From contig NZ_AP022608.1 of assembly GCF_010728925.1 (NCBI RefSeq), positions 5,456,001 through 5,520,000 of the forward strand: 64,000 nt of DNA, written 5' to 3'. This document shows positions 28,606-37,621 of the stretch, piece by piece. The translations under genes were made by a program, and so were the position numbers. The stretch comes from Mycolicibacterium gadium (GTDB lineage Bacteria > Actinomycetota > Actinomycetes > Mycobacteriales > Mycobacteriaceae). Each line of letters opens with the position of its first letter. Position 1 is the stretch's first letter. Below the pieces are notes generated by a model. That model ran no database searches, had not been told where the DNA came from, and saw nothing but the letters and a program-made list of their open reading frames with translations.

Positions 28606-29043
28606 TCAATCCTGCTCAGCGGGGTCTAGTTTGGCCAGCGCGTCCCGCAGGAGGCGTCCGGATTCCTCCCGGTCCGGGTCCCGTCGCATGAGCATGCCCT
28701 TCGCGAAGGACAGCTTGTCGCCGCTCTGGCGCGGCAGCACATGCAGGTGGATGTGGAACACGCTCTGAAAAGCGGCCTTGCCGTCATTGATGACCACGTT
28801 GTTGCCGTCGGCGTGCAGACCGGATCGTCGCGCTGCCCGCGCGATCCGCTGCCCGATGGTCACCATGGCGGCGAGGGTTTCCGGCGGCGTATCGGTCAAG
28901 TCGATGGTGTGCTGCTTCGGGATGACCAGGGTATGGCCCCTGGTGAATGGCCGAATGTCCAGTATTGCCAGGTAGTCGGCGTTCTCATAGATCTTGATGG
29001 CCGGAGATTCGCCGGCGACGACGGCGCAGAACACACAGGACAT
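28606..29043 (-). CDS. HIT-family nucleotide hydrolase/transferase (Rv1262c-like)
   Basis: A 145-residue histidine-triad protein. The catalytic triad is HIHLHVLPR near residue 97, preceded by the family opening CVFCAVVAGESPAIKIYE, in which two cysteines could help bind zinc. Members hydrolyse or transfer nucleoside monophosphates (AMP-lysine, Ap4A-like substrates). A -10 box 6 nt upstream of the ATG at 29043 indicates leaderless transcription. It is divergent from amiB2 and shares that -10 region. Confidence 0.93.
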   Translation of the reverse strand: MSCVFCAVVAGESPAIKIYENADYLAILDIRPFTRGHTLVIPKQHTIDLTDTPPETLAAMVTIGQRIARAARRSGLHADGNNVVINDGKAAFQSVFHIHLHVLPRQSGDKLSFAKGMLMRRDPDREESGRLLRDALAKLDPAEQD

Positions 29044-29048
29044 TCCGC

Positions 29049-29055
29049 TACGTTA
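29049..29055. promoter_or_regulatory. Symmetric bidirectional -10 element (HIT / amiB2)
   Basis: TACGTTA read on the plus strand contains TACGTT (29049-29054). Read on the minus strand the same bases give TAACGT (29055-29050), 6 nt from the HIT ATG. One sequence can therefore be the -10 box for both divergent genes; the plus direction gives an mRNA leader of about 32 nt for amiB2. Confidence 0.45.
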
Positions 29056-29092
29056 GCGGGACAGTCGCGGCAAGGGCCGGAGGATGCACCCC

Positions 29093-30469
29093 ATGGACGA
29101 TCGAGAACTCGCCTTCGCCGGCGCCGCGCAGCAGGCCCGCATGCTGGCAGGTGGCACCATCACCGCACCTGCGCTGCTCAATGTGTACCTGGCTCGCATT
29201 GCCCGCCTCGATCCCGAACTGCGGTCCTATCGCGTGGTCCTCGCCGACAGCGCGCGGGAGCATGCGGCAGTCGCACAGGCCCGCCTCGACGCCGGTGAAC
29301 GACTGCCGCTGCTCGGTGTACCGATCGCCATCAAGGACGACGTCGACATCGCCGGACAGATCACGGCCTTTGGGACCTCGGCCCACGGCGCGCCTCGCAC
29401 CACCGATGCGGAAGTCGTCCGTCGCCTTCGCGAGGCGGGCGCGGTCCTCGTCGGCAAGACGGCCGTGCCGGAGATGACGCTGTGGCCCTTCGCGGAAACG
29501 ACGACGTTTGGTGCCACCCGAAATCCGTGGAACACCGACTACACCCCGGGCGGCAGTAGCGCGGGCAGTTGCGCCGCGGTGGCGGCTGGACTCGCATCGA
29601 TGGCGTTGGGCTCAGATGGCATGGGGTCGATCCGGATTCCTTCGACGTGGTGCGGGCTGTTCGGACTCAAGCCGCAGCGGGACCGGGTGCCGCTGGCACC
29701 GCACGACGACGCATGGAACGGCTTGGTCGTCAACGGTCCGATAGCGCGGACGGTCGAAGACGCTGCGCTGTTCCTCGACGTGACGAGTGGTGAGTCCGGC
29801 TTCGTCGCCGCGGCAGCGAAAGAGCCTGGAAGGCTTAGGATTGCGGTGAGCAGCAAGGTTCCCGCGGGGGTGGTGACGCGGGTAGGCGCCCCGCAGCGAG
29901 TCGCGCTCGAGGAGGCGATAGGGCTGTTGCGTGAGCTCGGGCATCAGGTCGTCATCCGCGATCCCGACTATCCGTCGACTGCAATCGCCCACGCGTTGAC
30001 CCGGTACTTCCGCGGCGCGCACGACGACGTCCAGACGCTGCTGCGGCCGCAGCGGCTCGAGCCGCGCACCCGGAACTTCGCGCGAATCGGTTCGTTGATC
30101 TCCGACGATCGCATGAAGCGAATCAGGGAGGCGGAGAACGACATCGCCGAACGCGTCAACTCGATCTTCGACGACGTGGACGTCCTCATCACGCCGGGCA
30201 CGGCGATGGGGCCGTCACGCATCGGCGCCTACCAACGCCGCGGCGCTCTCTCGACGCTTGCGTTGGTCGCGGCCCGGGTGCCGTTCCAGGCGATGTTCAA
30301 TGCCACGGGCCAGCCGGCCGCCGTCGTGCCGTGGGGCTTCGACGACAACGGAATACCGACGTCGATCCAGCTGGTGGGCCCGCCGTTCGACGAGGCGACC
30401 CTGCTGTCGCTGAGCGCACAGATCGAGAAGGCACGGCCGTGGGCTGATCGCCGCCCACCGGTGTCCTAG
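29093..30469 (+). CDS. amiB2: Amidase AmiB2
   Basis: An amidase-signature hydrolase of 458 residues that cleaves C-N bonds of small amides. The catalytic triad Ser-cisSer-Lys is covered by IAIKDDVD (lysine), TPGGSSAGS (nucleophile region) and GSIRIPS. GGAGG at 29079-29083 lies 9 nt before the ATG at 29093 and abuts the ATG at 29084, so I start at MDDRELAFAG, which also matches Rv1263 as I recall it. Oddity: the usual GGGS before the cis-serine reads GMGS here. The substrate is unknown. It is divergent from the HIT gene and converges on the kinase gene. Confidence 0.92.
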   Translation: MDDRELAFAGAAQQARMLAGGTITAPALLNVYLARIARLDPELRSYRVVLADSAREHAAVAQARLDAGERLPLLGVPIAIKDDVDIAGQITAFGTSAHGAPRTTDAEVVRRLREAGAVLVGKTAVPEMTLWPFAETTTFGATRNPWNTDYTPGGSSAGSCAAVAAGLASMALGSDGMGSIRIPSTWCGLFGLKPQRDRVPLAPHDDAWNGLVVNGPIARTVEDAALFLDVTSGESGFVAAAAKEPGRLRIAVSSKVPAGVVTRVGAPQRVALEEAIGLLRELGHQVVIRDPDYPSTAIAHALTRYFRGAHDDVQTLLRPQRLEPRTRNFARIGSLISDDRMKRIREAENDIAERVNSIFDDVDVLITPGTAMGPSRIGAYQRRGALSTLALVAARVPFQAMFNATGQPAAVVPWGFDDNGIPTSIQLVGPPFDEATLLSLSAQIEKARPWADRRPPVS

Positions 30470-30502
30470 CTCGTCTCTTCGGTTGCGCCCGAACGGCACA
30501 CG

Positions 30503-32281
30503 TCACCGCTCGACCGAGAATTCGCGAAACTCCGCGGATCCCGCCCACACGCGGATCGTCGGCGACCCGCAGACGGCGTCCCCCTTGGCGCGCACGACCG
30601 TCTGGCCGTCCACCTGGGCCGTGATCCAACCATTCGTATCGATGCTGATGTCGAAGCGGTGCCATTCATGGTCGAGGGGCGCCGGGACGAGGCTGTACGA
30701 CTCTGCAGTCGGGTAGGCCACGGCGAAATAGCCGGTCAAGCCGAAGTCATACTGCACGGCGGAGCCGTAGGAAGCCTCTTGACCGGACGCGTCTTTCTGG
30801 AGGGTTGTCAGCCCGATTCCGAATCCGCCTGCGGCACCGAAATTGTGGGAGATATCGCGGGCCGATCCGGTGATGTGAGTACTACATCGCGGCGCTCCGG
30901 GGGCCATAATCCCCGACCACGCCGTCGTCCAGTTCTCGGTGGTGTTGTGGGTGTCGAGAACGACTGACCGGCCATCGTTGCTGACCTGCGCATCGATGCC
31001 GCCGAACGCCTGCCAGCTGCGGAAGTCGACGGCAGCGAGGGTCGGTGGGTTGCTCGACGGTATCGGCGGGCTCGTCGACACGCTCGATGCGATCGACGAG
31101 ATCGGCGGGATGGTCGATGCGCCGGGTGCGAGCGACGTGGTCGGCGGGGCGGTCGACGAGCGGGTCGTGTACCAGATGGCAAGGCCGCCAAGGACAGCCA
31201 CGACCGCAGCGAGGGCGGCGGGCACGACCCAGCGCTTCAATCGAACGGCGGTGGCGGCCGGCGGGGAGCTGGACGGCGACGCGGGCGGCCGCTCCATGAA
31301 TGGCCGGCCCGGTGGTGGTGCGTGCCAGGCCGATCCCGCGTTCGAGGGTAACTGTGGCCGGATTGGCGGCGGGCGCGAAGGTGGGGGCAACGGCGGTGGT
31401 GTGAGCCGCGCCGGGGGTCGTGCCCGAACGGTCGGCAACGGGTTGGACAGGGGTGAGGTGATCGCGTCGCGCGCAGCGCGGGCCAACTGAACGGTGGTGG
31501 GATAGCGAGCCCTGGGGTCTTTGGCCATGCCGGTGGCGATCACTTCGTCGAACTTCGACGGGGCCCCGGTGTCGGACGGTCGTGGTGGCGGGCTCGCTAG
31601 ATGCCCTGCCACTTGCTGCTCCATGCTGTCACCGGGAAACGGGCGGCTGCCTGTCAGACACTCATAGAGCACGCACGCCAGCGCGTAAATGTCGGACCGG
31701 GCATCGGCATCGCCGGTGCTGAAACGCTCTGGCGCCATATACCGCAGCGTGCCGACCACCCCGCCAGTTGCAGTCAGGCCGGTCTCGCCGGCGGCGCGCG
31801 CGATCCCGAAATCGATCAAATACGCGAAGTCGTCGTCGTCAAGCAAGATGTTGGACGGCTTGATGTCCCGGTGCACCAACCCGACCTTGTGCGCGGCATG
31901 TACGGCCTTGGCCACCTGCTCGATGATCAGCACCGCCCGCGCCGGGGCCAGCGGCCCTTCTGCCAGCACGGTTTCCACGTCGCGGCCCTCGATCAGCCGC
32001 ATGTCCACGAACAGGTGTCCGTTGATCTCGCCGTAGGTGTGAATCGGCACCACGTGTGGCTCGTTCAGCTGTGCGGCTGCGTGGGCCTCGCGGCGGAAGC
32101 GCTCCTTGAACACGCTGTCTTCGGCGAAACGTGCCGGAAGCAGTTTCAGCGCGACGATGCGATCGGTGACCGTGTCATGGGCCCGCCACACCTCGCCCAT
32201 ACCCCCGCGGCCGAGCAGCGCGATCAGCTGGTACTGGCCGAACGGAGTGCCACCGCCACTCGGCGGACCCGGCCGGGTCAT
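30503..32281 (-). CDS. Transmembrane Ser/Thr protein kinase with novel external domain
   Basis: A 592-residue membrane kinase of the PknB/PknH group. The kinase domain (about 18-280) has GRGGMGEV, the ATP lysine in VALKLLP, HRDIKPSN near 137, DFGIA and the APE motif in MAPERF, so it should be active. A Pro-rich linker (about 285-345) and one helix (about 350-372) lead to an external domain of about 190 residues. That domain has two cysteines and a beta-rich pattern suggestive of a concanavalin/LamG-like fold, not PASTA and not the PknH sensor. The ATG overlaps the cyclase gene stop (ATGA), so the two are coupled. It probably senses an extracellular ligand and signals with the cyclase protein. 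Confidence 0.9.
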   Translation of the reverse strand: MTRPGPPSGGGTPFGQYQLIALLGRGGMGEVWRAHDTVTDRIVALKLLPARFAEDSVFKERFRREAHAAAQLNEPHVVPIHTYGEINGHLFVDMRLIEGRDVETVLAEGPLAPARAVLIIEQVAKAVHAAHKVGLVHRDIKPSNILLDDDDFAYLIDFGIARAAGETGLTATGGVVGTLRYMAPERFSTGDADARSDIYALACVLYECLTGSRPFPGDSMEQQVAGHLASPPPRPSDTGAPSKFDEVIATGMAKDPRARYPTTVQLARAARDAITSPLSNPLPTVRARPPARLTPPPLPPPSRPPPIRPQLPSNAGSAWHAPPPGRPFMERPPASPSSSPPAATAVRLKRWVVPAALAAVVAVLGGLAIWYTTRSSTAPPTTSLAPGASTIPPISSIASSVSTSPPIPSSNPPTLAAVDFRSWQAFGGIDAQVSNDGRSVVLDTHNTTENWTTAWSGIMAPGAPRCSTHITGSARDISHNFGAAGGFGIGLTTLQKDASGQEASYGSAVQYDFGLTGYFAVAYPTAESYSLVPAPLDHEWHRFDISIDTNGWITAQVDGQTVVRAKGDAVCGSPTIRVWAGSAEFREFSVER

Positions 32282-35200
32282 GGCATCGCCTCTGCCATCG
32301 CCATGTGACCCTCAAAGCCCAGCTCTGTGGCCATCTTTCGATAATGGTCCCGGAGCTCTCGATATGTCCCTTCCCCGCCCTGCGCTTGGGCGAGTAGCGC
32401 CTGCGCGCGCAGTAGCCAGACGGTGTGCAGAACGAACCCCGCCTCGACTTGTGCAGCGGCTAACCGGTCGACTGCAACCTTCGCATCCTGTAGATCCGCA
32501 GGGCTTTTCCGCAGCAGCAGTGCTTCTACCAGGACATTGGTCCCATAGCCTGCCCACAAAACATCACCCGCACCGAAGAATTCGTTTACAGCCGGCCTGG
32601 ACAGCGAAATCGCGCCGGCGATATCGCCGATCCTTATCTTTTCCTCCGCGAGGAGGATATCGATGAGTGTGACAACTGCTGCGTTGTAGCGCTGCTCAAG
32701 GGCCATGGTGCGAACTTGATCCAACAGCTGAAAGCCCCTCGCGCGCGAGCTTCCTCCCAACCGCACGAGCAGGATGCCCAGATACTGTTTGCCCTGCCCC
32801 ACCGCGACATCCCCGCCCGACTGCTCGGCGATCTCGAGCGCTGCTTCGGCTTCGCGTAGAACGGCGACCGTCGGAGCGAGTAACCGGTTTGCTATGGCCG
32901 CGATGTAGGTGAAGTACATTGCGGCAGAGCGGGTTACCGGTTCCGCCGTCCGGCCCATTGAGACCGCTCGTTGGAAGTCGTCCCTCCAGCCTGCGATTCC
33001 GAGGCAGGTCCGTGCCATACCCCGCATCGCGACGATGAGGGTCAGCGGTGAGCCCGTCATCATCTTCCCTTTGGTGGAGTCGCCGCCGGCGAGCTCGATA
33101 CCGCGTTCAGCCAAGCGGAGCACCTCGGACATTTCGCCGGTCTGCTGCTTAGCGGACAACGGGACACTCAGCAGGGCGAGTGTCAACGTCGGATCGCCAA
33201 TGGACTCGAGCAACTGGACAAGCTCCGATCCCGTCCGCGACGCCTCCGCGAGGCGACTGTTGAAGTATTGATCCAACGCGTGCCCGGCCGTCGCTATCGC
33301 CAGTGACCGCTGATCGCCAGCGGCGATACACAGGTCTCGCAACTCCTCGAAGCCTGTCTCGGCGCCGCTGCCGAGAGTACGAGTTACCGTTGCGCACAAC
33401 AGGGTTCGCGGGGCGATCCGCATGGTCGTGCGATCCGGATCGGCCTCGGGCAGCAGGTCCGCGACGCGCCGCGCCCGACGCCAGCTGGTCATAGCGGCGG
33501 CGTCGTCGCGGAAGTTCGACCACGTCCCCGCCCGCATGTGCCACTCGTACGCGGCGTGCAAATCACCGGCCGCCTCGAGATGCTCCGCAATCAATGCGGC
33601 GTTCTCATCGGCAGAGCCCTGCGCCTCGAGCACGGTGGCCAGACGCGTGTGTAGCTGGGAGCGGTCGGACTTGAGCTGTGACTCAAAGGCAACCGCGCGT
33701 ATCAAAGGGTTGCGAAACGCGTACTTTGGGTCCGGCCGGAACCCGACCTGATCGACGAGTTCCGCAGCGATCAGCGGTGTTACATCGGCGTCTTCGACAA
33801 GTGCGGCGAGAAGGTCGTCGTCGAATCTCGACCCAATGACGGCCGCGGCGTTCAGCGTTTGCTTGGCAGCGTGTCCAAGGCGGTCTATGCGAGCACCGAT
33901 GGTTGCGTAAAGAGTGGCAGGGACTTCGGCGTCGTCCACATCTCCGCGAAGGGCGTACGAGCCGGGCTGTCCGTTGAGCACGCCGCGCTCCGCTAGATCC
34001 CGCACCATCTCCTCGGCGAAGAACGGATTGCCGCGCGCGCGTTCTGCTACCCGCACTGCAAGGTTTCCGAGCGCCGGATCGGCGCCTACCAACTGGCCGG
34101 CGAGCATCGCCGTTTGCGCGTCACTGAGTGGCCGAAGCGCGACTCTTTGTGCGCCTGGGATCTGGCTCATTCGACCCCGGTACTCGGGGCGATGGGTGAG
34201 CAATGTGAGTGCGGGGATCTGCGGGACAACCGCGAGGAAGTCGGACAGCAATGACTCGCTGGCCTCGTCGATCCAGTGCACGTCCTCGATGACGTACACC
34301 GCGGGCTCCGGGTTCGTCAGTGACGCAGAGTTGATCAGTGCGGTCAGCCGACGGCGACGAGCGTCGGGTGCCACTTCTGGCAGGTGCTCCGAGGGAGCGC
34401 GTATCCCCAATAGATCATCGAGCAGTACGAGATCTTCGGGATCGGCGTCGAGAAACCGTTTGTGCACCTGCCGACGTGCCGCCTCTGCGGTGAGGTTCGC
34501 AACGTCCAGCGCGCTGCGCAGCAACCGGGCAGCGACATGGAAGGGAACATCGGTGGCGTGAGATTCGCAATAGGTCGAATAGACGGGCACGCCTCGAGCG
34601 ACTGCGGCGGCGGTCGTTTCGCGGATCAGCCGGCTCTTGCCGATTCCCGGGGGCCCGACCACAGTTACGACGCAGCCAGCGCCGCTGATCGCCTCGTCGA
34701 AAATCCCGCTGACGGTGGCGAGTTCCCACGTACGTCCTACAAGGGGCGATTCCGTTCGCCGCGGTGGCTGGTGGTCGCCGATCGCCACGAGCCGCCTCGC
34801 GGCCACCGGCTCGACGATGTTCTTTATGTGCACTTGCTCCGGGCTGCCGAGAACGGCGACATTCTCCACCAGCCGGGCGGTCGATTCACTGAGTATCACT
34901 CCACCAGGAGGCGCGACGGACTCCATGCGTTGCGCCATGCCGACCACCTCGCCGATGGCCGTGTAATTTCCTGTAGTGGAGCCGATTTCGCCTGCTATCA
35001 CCTGACCCGAGTTCAGGCCGATTCGCAGCTGCAGCGTGACACCGACGTTCCTCTGGATATCCAACGCGGCCAGGCATGCGCGAAAGGCGTGATCCTCGAG
35101 GCTGATCGGTGCGCCGAACACTGCCATGATGCCGTCACCGGTGAACTTGTCCACGGTGCCGCCGTAATGCCGCACAATTGAGGCGGAGCGATCGAACAAG

Positions 35201-35397
35201 TCGGCCATGATCTCACGCAGCCGTTCGGCGTCGAGCGTCGAAGCCAGGTCCATCGAGTGGACTACGTCGGCGAACAGCACGGTGACTTGCTTGTACTCGG
35301 CCGTTGGCGCCTCGATGCGGGCGCCGCACGCGTCACAGAAGCGCGCTTCATCACGAGGTTGCGCGCCGCACGCCCGGCAAATCACTGCTGCCGCCAT
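32278..35397 (-). CDS. Class III cyclase-like - AAA ATPase - TPR signalling protein
   Basis: A 1039-residue cytoplasmic signalling protein. Order: zinc ribbon (CRACG and FCDACG, about 6-25), class III nucleotide cyclase domain (about 38-185; FADVVHS, VDKFTGDGIMAVFG), ATPase domain with Walker A GPPGIGKS near 245 and YVIEDVHW, then helical repeats to the end. In the cyclase domain the usual catalytic asparagine (VNxAxR) is glycine (VVGMAQR), while the arginine is kept, so activity is uncertain. AGGTGG lies 5 nt before the ATG at 35397, better than the GTG at 35406. There is no LuxR domain. It is the first gene of a two-gene operon with the kinase and is absent from M. tuberculosis here as far as I recall. 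Confidence 0.88.
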   Translation of the reverse strand: MAAAVICRACGAQPRDEARFCDACGARIEAPTAEYKQVTVLFADVVHSMDLASTLDAERLREIMADLFDRSASIVRHYGGTVDKFTGDGIMAVFGAPISLEDHAFRACLAALDIQRNVGVTLQLRIGLNSGQVIAGEIGSTTGNYTAIGEVVGMAQRMESVAPPGGVILSESTARLVENVAVLGSPEQVHIKNIVEPVAARRLVAIGDHQPPRRTESPLVGRTWELATVSGIFDEAISGAGCVVTVVGPPGIGKSRLIRETTAAAVARGVPVYSTYCESHATDVPFHVAARLLRSALDVANLTAEAARRQVHKRFLDADPEDLVLLDDLLGIRAPSEHLPEVAPDARRRRLTALINSASLTNPEPAVYVIEDVHWIDEASESLLSDFLAVVPQIPALTLLTHRPEYRGRMSQIPGAQRVALRPLSDAQTAMLAGQLVGADPALGNLAVRVAERARGNPFFAEEMVRDLAERGVLNGQPGSYALRGDVDDAEVPATLYATIGARIDRLGHAAKQTLNAAAVIGSRFDDDLLAALVEDADVTPLIAAELVDQVGFRPDPKYAFRNPLIRAVAFESQLKSDRSQLHTRLATVLEAQGSADENAALIAEHLEAAGDLHAAYEWHMRAGTWSNFRDDAAAMTSWRRARRVADLLPEADPDRTTMRIAPRTLLCATVTRTLGSGAETGFEELRDLCIAAGDQRSLAIATAGHALDQYFNSRLAEASRTGSELVQLLESIGDPTLTLALLSVPLSAKQQTGEMSEVLRLAERGIELAGGDSTKGKMMTGSPLTLIVAMRGMARTCLGIAGWRDDFQRAVSMGRTAEPVTRSAAMYFTYIAAIANRLLAPTVAVLREAEAALEIAEQSGGDVAVGQGKQYLGILLVRLGGSSRARGFQLLDQVRTMALEQRYNAAVVTLIDILLAEEKIRIGDIAGAISLSRPAVNEFFGAGDVLWAGYGTNVLVEALLLRKSPADLQDAKVAVDRLAAAQVEAGFVLHTVWLLRAQALLAQAQGGEGTYRELRDHYRKMATELGFEGHMAMAEAMP

Positions 35398-35460
35398 CGA
35401 CCCCACCTGCTCGCATTGCTGCTGAGCTGAGGATAGGACCAGTTCGCGCCGACGGGACCA

Positions 35461-35961
35461 TTATTGACGTGCGGATATGCCGCCGCGCCAGGCGGCCACT
35501 TTGTCCTCATAACGCATCGTCTGGGCCGGACTGGTCGACGGAAGTCGCCGATAGTGCACGTCTGGGGCGACACGGACGAGGCGGTTGAAGTTCTTCTCGG
35601 CGGCGGCGCCGTTGAAGAAGATCCGTCTGATGCCCGGATGTGCGACGAGCAGGCGTCCAAAATCGTTGGGCACCATACTGTCCGGCTCTACGGCCGCATC
35701 CAGGCTGCCCTTGCGCCTGCAGGATCGCAGCACATCCCATACTGCGACACCATTGGCAACCAGCGCCGCAGTCCGGTCGTCGTACGGATCGTCGGCGGCG
35801 AACCCGAAGAGCTCACCGGTGATCCGCCAGAACGCGTTGCGGGGGTTGCCGTAGTACTGCTGGGACGTCACCGACATCGCGCTCAGCATGTTGCCGAGTA
35901 TCAACGTGTGCGCGCCGTCGCCGATGATCGGCGGGAGGCCTTGGACCAGTGGCGCCGTCAT
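35461..35961 (-). CDS. DNA-deoxyinosine (hypoxanthine-DNA) glycosylase, UDG family 6
   Basis: A 166-residue base-excision enzyme expected to remove hypoxanthine, the deamination product of adenine, from DNA. The family pattern is visible as [12 protein letters not shown] followed by [10 protein letters not shown] (about 28-48) and the C-terminal [11 protein letters not shown] and LPSTSPA. I start at the ATG at 35961 because upstream residues in frame are not conserved-looking and overlap the divergent cyclase promoter. It is divergent from the Rv1264-like gene by 41 bp. Together with UdgB this gives two deamination-repair glycosylases in the window. Confidence 0.83.
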   Translation of the reverse strand: MTAPLVQGLPPIIGDGAHTLILGNMLSAMSVTSQQYYGNPRNAFWRITGELFGFAADDPYDDRTAALVANGVAVWDVLRSCRRKGSLDAAVEPDSMVPNDFGRLLVAHPGIRRIFFNGAAAEKNFNRLVRVAPDVHYRRLPSTSPAQTMRYEDKVAAWRGGISARQ

Positions 35962-35990
35962 GGAGCCGAATATCCCACGGCGCCGGGGTA

Positions 35991-35996
35991 TACGTT
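35991..35996 (+). promoter_or_regulatory. -10 box, leaderless start of the adenylyl cyclase
   Basis: TACGTT is followed by 6 nt and the GTG at 36003, favouring this start over the GTG at 35997 inside the spacer. Confidence 0.5.
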
Positions 35997-36002
35997 GTGC
36001 CG

Positions 36003-37118
36003 GTGGCCGAAGATTTCGACATCGAGGCATCCGGGCTACTCGACGGTCTCGACGGCACGGCCCGGACGGAGCGGGCTGAACTCATCGGGTGGCTGCTGGC
36101 CGAAGGGTTCACTGTCGACCAGATCAGAGCATCGTTCATGCCGATGTTGCTCGCCGCTCGCCGAGTTCTGGGTGAGGACGGGACCTACGTGTCGGCCCGT
36201 GAGACCTGCGAGAAGACCGGCATCGACCTGGAACTGCTCCAGCGCCTGCAACGCGCGATCGGCCTGCCGACCGTGGACGATCCCGATGCCGCCGTGCACT
36301 CGCGTGCGGATGCCGAGGCCGCGGCCTATGGGCAGCGCTTCATCGAGTTGGGTATCGAACCCGACCAGCTCGTACAGATCACCCGACTGTTGGCCGACGG
36401 CCTGTCGCGGGCGGCAGAGGTCATGCGCTACGCGGGGCTCGCCACCATTCTCGAGCCGACGGCCACCGAGCTGACCATCGCGAAGAATTCGAAAATGCTC
36501 GTCTCCGAGGCGGCGCCGCTGCTCGGTCCCATGATCCAGGAGATGTTGCGGCTTCAGCTGCGACATCTGCTGGAGACCGAGGCCATCACCGCATCGGAAA
36601 TGGCGGAGGGGCAACGCCTTCCCGGAGCCCGCCTGGTGAGCATCGCGTTCGCCGACCTCGTCGGATTCACGCGGCTGGGCGAAGTGGTGCCGCCGCAAGA
36701 CCTCGAACGGCTCGCGCACCGCCTGGCCGACCTCACGCACGAGGCCGCGGTTCCACCGGTGCGTTTCATCAAGACCATCGGCGACGAAGTCATGCTCGTC
36801 AGTGCCGAGCCGGTGCCGCTGCTCGAGGCCATGATGACACTGGTCGAGGCGACAGAGGGTGACGACGAATACCCCAGGCTCAGGGCCGGCATGGCGACCG
36901 GCATGGCCGTCAGCCGGGCCGGCGACTGGTTCGGCAGTCCGGTGAATCAAGCCAGCCGGGTGACCGGCGCCGCCCGCCCCGGTTCGGTTCTGGTGTCGGA
37001 GTCGACGCGCGAGGCCGTCGGCGACGACGAGCGATTCACGTGGTCGTTCGCGGGTGCGCGCCATCTCAAGGGCATCTCATCCGACGTCAAGCTGTTTCGC
37101 GTCCGTCGATCGACCTGA
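36003..37118 (+). CDS. Class III adenylyl cyclase, pH-sensing Rv1264 type
   Basis: A soluble homodimeric adenylyl cyclase of 371 residues that makes cAMP from ATP. The N-terminal 200 residues are the helical regulatory domain which, in M. tuberculosis Rv1264, inhibits the catalytic domain except at acid pH. The C-terminal catalytic domain (from about 210) has FADLVGF, the lysine-bearing FIKTIGDE and [12 protein letters not shown], so metal aspartates, substrate lysine, asparagine and arginine all look intact. Sequence and place next to amiB2 match Rv1264, apart from the inserted cassette at 30503-35961. The start is set by the -10 box at 35991. Confidence 0.92.
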   Translation: MAEDFDIEASGLLDGLDGTARTERAELIGWLLAEGFTVDQIRASFMPMLLAARRVLGEDGTYVSARETCEKTGIDLELLQRLQRAIGLPTVDDPDAAVHSRADAEAAAYGQRFIELGIEPDQLVQITRLLADGLSRAAEVMRYAGLATILEPTATELTIAKNSKMLVSEAAPLLGPMIQEMLRLQLRHLLETEAITASEMAEGQRLPGARLVSIAFADLVGFTRLGEVVPPQDLERLAHRLADLTHEAAVPPVRFIKTIGDEVMLVSAEPVPLLEAMMTLVEATEGDDEYPRLRAGMATGMAVSRAGDWFGSPVNQASRVTGAARPGSVLVSESTREAVGDDERFTWSFAGARHLKGISSDVKLFRVRRST

Positions 37119-37166
37119 GCGGTATTTGCTACACGCAGATCAGCCCGGACGCGACGGCCCTGGGTT

Positions 37167-37172
37167 TACGAT
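37167..37172 (+). promoter_or_regulatory. -10 box, leaderless start
   Basis: TACGAT is followed by 6 nt and the ATG at 37179. Confidence 0.45.
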
Positions 37173-37178
37173 CCAGAG

Positions 37179-37592
37179 ATGCGCCGGGTGATTATTGGGC
37201 TGATCTCAGCGGTTGTGCTCACCGCGGCGTTCGCCGGTGCGGGTGCGGCCCACGCCCTGCCCCTGCCGCCGCCGAATCCGGGTCCGTGCAACTTCACGCT
37301 TTCGGCCCCGCAGGTGGTCCAGGTCGACGGTGTGGCCAAGGTAACCGCCACGCTGACTCCCGCCCGCTGCCTGGCTCCGTGGAAACCACGGTATGGCGTG
37401 GCCTGCCTGTCCATCCAGGGCCAGTCGGACCACTGCACGCAGTCCCGTGATGCAGCGCCCGCGCAGGTGTACTTCGAGCCGTACACCCCGGGCCTGGTCT
37501 ACGAGTCGTCGGGCAGGGGCTGCAGCGCGGCCTTCGACTACACGACAGACCCCAACTGCCAGCTGCTCGGACCCGTCAACGCCACCCTCTAG
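37179..37592 (+). CDS. Small secreted protein, function unknown
   Basis: A 137-residue exported protein. The signal peptide is MRRVIIGLISAVVL followed by an Ala-rich region with a likely cut after AHA. The mature domain has six cysteines (PCNF, ARCLA, VACLS, DHCTQ, RGCSA, NCQLL), pointing to three disulfides, in a beta-rich pattern that starts with LSAPQVVQVDG and contains VKVTATL-like alternation. This resembles an immunoglobulin-like secreted fold but I recognise no family. It is transcribed on its own, with a leaderless start, between the cyclase and the epimerase genes. Confidence 0.78.
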   Translation: MRRVIIGLISAVVLTAAFAGAGAAHALPLPPPNPGPCNFTLSAPQVVQVDGVAKVTATLTPARCLAPWKPRYGVACLSIQGQSDHCTQSRDAAPAQVYFEPYTPGLVYESSGRGCSAAFDYTTDPNCQLLGPVNATL

Positions 37593-37609
37593 CGGATACC
37601 GCGGTCGCC

Positions 37610-37615
37610 TACGAT
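37610..37615 (+). promoter_or_regulatory. -10 box, leaderless start
   Basis: TACGAT is followed by 6 nt and the ATG at 37622, the same box and spacing as for the gene at 37179. Confidence 0.45.
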
Positions 37616-37621
37616 CAGCCG

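Noticed and set aside
30478..30493. TTCGG-N6-CCGAA hairpin between convergent amiB2 and kinase genes
   Set aside because: A 5-bp stem without a T-run is common by chance in GC-rich DNA; too weak to list as a terminator.
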